From the NCBI GenBank assembly GCA_016458225.1, contig JAEMGR010000001.1, forward strand, positions 682,001 through 746,000: a stretch of DNA of 64,000 nucleotides. The letters run 5' to 3'. The notes below the pieces were generated by a model that was not told the origin of the DNA, ran no database searches, and saw nothing but the letters and a program-made list of their open reading frames with translations. The position numbers and the translations under genes were made by a program. Below, in pieces: positions 62,381 through 64,000 of the stretch (positions within the stretch are counted from its first letter, which is position 1; every line of letters starts with the position of its first letter). The stretch comes from Myxococcaceae bacterium JPH2. Its GTDB lineage: Bacteria > Myxococcota > Myxococcia > Myxococcales > Myxococcaceae.

Positions 62381-63268
62381 ATGAAGACCTCCATCCTTCG
62401 CCTCATGACCGCCCTTCCGCTCGCCGCCGTGCTGGGCTGCGACAGCGGGACCCTCACCGACCCGGCCCTCCTCGCGAGTCAGTCCGCTCGCGCCACCCTC
62501 GGCTTCACCTTCGACTCCACGCTCATCGCCACGCCGCCCTCCGGCAGCCTCCCCACCGACCTGCTCCCGCGCACCGCGTTCGACGACGCCACGCTCCAGG
62601 GCGGACTGGTGGGCTCGACCGAGCCCTTCACGCTCACCGAGCAGCTCGGGACGCGCCGCACCCAGGACTCCCGCACGTGGACGCTGGAGAGCGATGCGTC
62701 CGAGGGCGTGGTGCTGGTGCAGAACCGGCTCGGCGCCGGGCCCGCGACGACGCAGGACCCCGCGGTGTTGCAGCGCATCGCGATCGCCCGCTTGCAGCGC
62801 TGGGGCATCCCCGCGTCGGAGATGGGCCCCATCCGACAGGTGAAGTCCTACGTCCAGAGCGAGGACGACACCAACGTGGCCACGTCCGAGCTGCACCGGC
62901 ACAAGACCTTCGTGCTGCGCGCCATCAACGGCATCCGCGTGGAAGGCCATCGCGCGGTGGTGACCCACGGCGTGGATGGGAGCTTCCAGCGCGCGCTCAT
63001 CAGCTGGCCGCCGCTGGCCCGCCAGGGCCACCTGCTGCACACGCGGCTGACCGTGGCGGAGATTGAGCAGCGCGCCCGCGAGGCCCTCCAGGCCGAGGGA
63101 GAGACGACGGGCCCCGTGCGCCTCACGTGGAAGTACGTGCCCTCCCAGCTCAGCACGGGCGAGTGGGCGCTGACGCTCCAGGTGTCCGCCTCGATGGCCC
63201 CCGTCACCAGCGCGACGAGCACCGAGGAGCCCCGCGTCGTCGACGTGGACGTGAGCGCGGTGCCGTAA
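62381..63268 (+). CDS. Lipoprotein with PepSY/FTP-like region, partner of the protease-like gene
   Basis: 295 aa. Lipoprotein signal with AAVLGC (C20). Residues about 130-250 read like a PepSY/fungalysin-propeptide-type fold: AIARLQRWGIPASEMGPIRQ, RHKTFVLRAINGIRVEGHRA, VVTHGVDGSFQRALISWPPL, LTVAEIEQRAREALQAEGE. Such domains act as propeptide chaperones or inhibitors of secreted peptidases. The gene starts 36 bp after the clan-CD-like gene and is probably co-transcribed, so the pair may be an enzyme and its inhibitor or folding partner. Membrane-bound location inferred. Confidence 0.6.
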   Translation: MKTSILRLMTALPLAAVLGCDSGTLTDPALLASQSARATLGFTFDSTLIATPPSGSLPTDLLPRTAFDDATLQGGLVGSTEPFTLTEQLGTRRTQDSRTWTLESDASEGVVLVQNRLGAGPATTQDPAVLQRIAIARLQRWGIPASEMGPIRQVKSYVQSEDDTNVATSELHRHKTFVLRAINGIRVEGHRAVVTHGVDGSFQRALISWPPLARQGHLLHTRLTVAEIEQRAREALQAEGETTGPVRLTWKYVPSQLSTGEWALTLQVSASMAPVTSATSTEEPRVVDVDVSAVP

Positions 63269-63281
63269 CGCGAAGTCACGG

Positions 63282-63311
63282 CGCGGGGCCTCACATCATC
63301 GAGGCCCCGCG
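63282..63311. terminator. Bidirectional GC-rich terminator
   Basis: CGCGGGGCCTC (63282-63292) and GAGGCCCCGCG (63301-63311) pair perfectly over 11 bp with an ACATCATC loop. It lies between convergent stops at 63268 (+) and 63324 (-). Confidence 0.7.
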
Positions 63312-63323
63312 TTGCGTTGGGAG

Positions 63324-64000
63324 TTACGTGCCGTTGATGAGGCGCACGGCCAGGTCCGGACTGAACGTCCCCGCCGGGACACCGGGCGCGATGCCACACT
63401 GGCCATCCGAGTCGCCCGGCACCTTGACCCACAGCAGCATCTCCGCGCCGCTCGCCTGCGTCTGGGACACCGCGCCCAGCTTGCGCCCCGCCGGATTGCA
63501 CCAGTTTCCATCCGAGCCATTGCCGTTGCGGCTGGTGTCCACCACGAAGGGCAGCGTGTAGCCGTAGCGCGTGTTGAGCGACGCGTTGACCGCCGCCCCG
63601 TACGTCGTCGACTGGGCGGTGGTGTAGAAGTTGGAGACGTTCACCGCGAAGCCTCGGATGTTGTGCGCGCCCGCCGACTCCAGCCGCTGCGCCATGGTGT
63701 CCGCGGCGATCCACTGCGCGTTGCCTCCATCCAGGTAGGCCCACGTGTTGGGCGCGTGGTCGCGGAACTGCTCGGTGGCGTAGCGCAGCAGGTTGAGCCG
63801 CACCGTCCGCTCCGCGTCGCTGGGGAGGCAGTCCAGCTGGGCCACCGCGTCCGGCTCGATGATGACCACGGCGGGGCGATTGCCGATGGCAGACGCGAAG
63901 GCGGCGATCCACGTCTGATAGGCCGCCGCGCTCCCCGCGCCTCCCGAAGACTGGCCACCACAGTCGCGGCCCGGGACATTGTACGCCACGAGGATGGGCA
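63324..64000 (-). CDS. Glycoside hydrolase family 6 (cellulase/cellobiohydrolase-type), C-terminal part
   Basis: Gene enters from beyond the window; the last 225 or so residues are visible. GH6 landmarks: PILVAYNVPGRDCGGQSSGG, the catalytic acid loop VVIIEPDAVAQLDCL, TWAYLDGGNAQWI, IRGFAVNVSNFYTTAQS and the C-terminal AEMLLWVKVPGDSDGQCG. The enzymes split beta-1,4-glucan, working in the medium. The EPD motif and the C-terminal PGxSDG segment, both needed for activity, are kept. It should be a secreted glycanase with any N-terminal signal or binding module outside the window. Confidence 0.93.
   Translation of the reverse strand, partial: PILVAYNVPGRDCGGQSSGGAGSAAAYQTWIAAFASAIGNRPAVVIIEPDAVAQLDCLPSDAERTVRLNLLRYATEQFRDHAPNTWAYLDGGNAQWIAADTMAQRLESAGAHNIRGFAVNVSNFYTTAQSTTYGAAVNASLNTRYGYTLPFVVDTSRNGNGSDGNWCNPAGRKLGAVSQTQASGAEMLLWVKVPGDSDGQCGIAPGVPAGTFSPDLAVRLINGT

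Noticed and set aside
59609-63040. A 1,143-codon open frame on the minus strand opposite the GT-C-like and protease-like genes
   Set aside because: Same type of GC-driven antisense frame; the + strand genes have signal peptides and clear domains.

Overview
The window looks like a piece of a myxobacterial chromosome (order Myxococcales). GC is very high, there are long open frames antisense to real genes, and one protein carries both the DUF4215 (Myxococcus cysteine-rich) repeat array and a MYXO-CTERM-like sorting tail. A Ser/Thr kinase with TPRs, an FHA-type sigma-54 activator, OmpA/TSP3 envelope protein and secreted GH6 glycanase fit the same group. The species cannot be named from the sequence alone.

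Layout. 1-4.6 kb: end of a transaldolase gene, an SRPBCC protein, an outer-membrane beta-barrel protein, an AI-2E-type membrane protein and a VOC protein. 4.9-10.9 kb: a tight four-gene operon (DWMxDF-motif protein, two paralogous VWA proteins with acidic/His tails, a P1B-4-type metal ATPase with a His-rich N-terminus), a good candidate for an undescribed metal-handling system. 11-20.6 kb: L-serine ammonia-lyase, a tandemly duplicated CxxCH lipoprotein pair with duplicated leaders, a minus-strand operon (Cys-rich secreted protein, phosphatase, AGCS symporter) and a sigma-54 activator. 20.7-30.5 kb: a small cupredoxin-like protein, a kinase-TPR protein, a 14-repeat MYXO-CTERM surface protein and its OmpA/TSP3 neighbour. 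30.8-41 kb: sulfatase-like protein, CxxCH protein, AraC/quinone reductase pair, MarR/VOC operon, an exported protein that resembles a dead MglA-type GTPase, and a GDPD-like protein divergent from a Crp/Fnr regulator across a perfect palindrome.

41.2-49.7 kb: a cobalamin riboswitch leads an eight-gene operon (two class III aminotransferases, an aldehyde dehydrogenase, CoA-transferase alpha/beta, thiolase, small protein, thioesterase). The gene set reads as conversion of an amine or amino acid to acyl-CoA, put under B12 control. 49.7-53.5 kb: a MocR/PdxR-type regulator divergent from a NIPSNAP-like protein, then two uncharacterised genes. 53.5-56 kb: a nested insertion-sequence graveyard: pieces of two different IS3-family elements flank a complete-looking element with 26-bp inverted ends, beside an IS630-like stub. 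56-57.2 kb: small lipoproteins, one frameshifted. 57.4-64 kb: GNAT, DUF4267-like protein, AraC regulator, a GT-C-like membrane protein, a secreted clan-CD-protease-like protein paired with a PepSY-like lipoprotein, and a truncated GH6 glycanase gene.

Calls rest on reading motifs by eye. No database search was possible, so family names are recognition-level, and start codons are chosen from RBS, signal peptides and overlaps.
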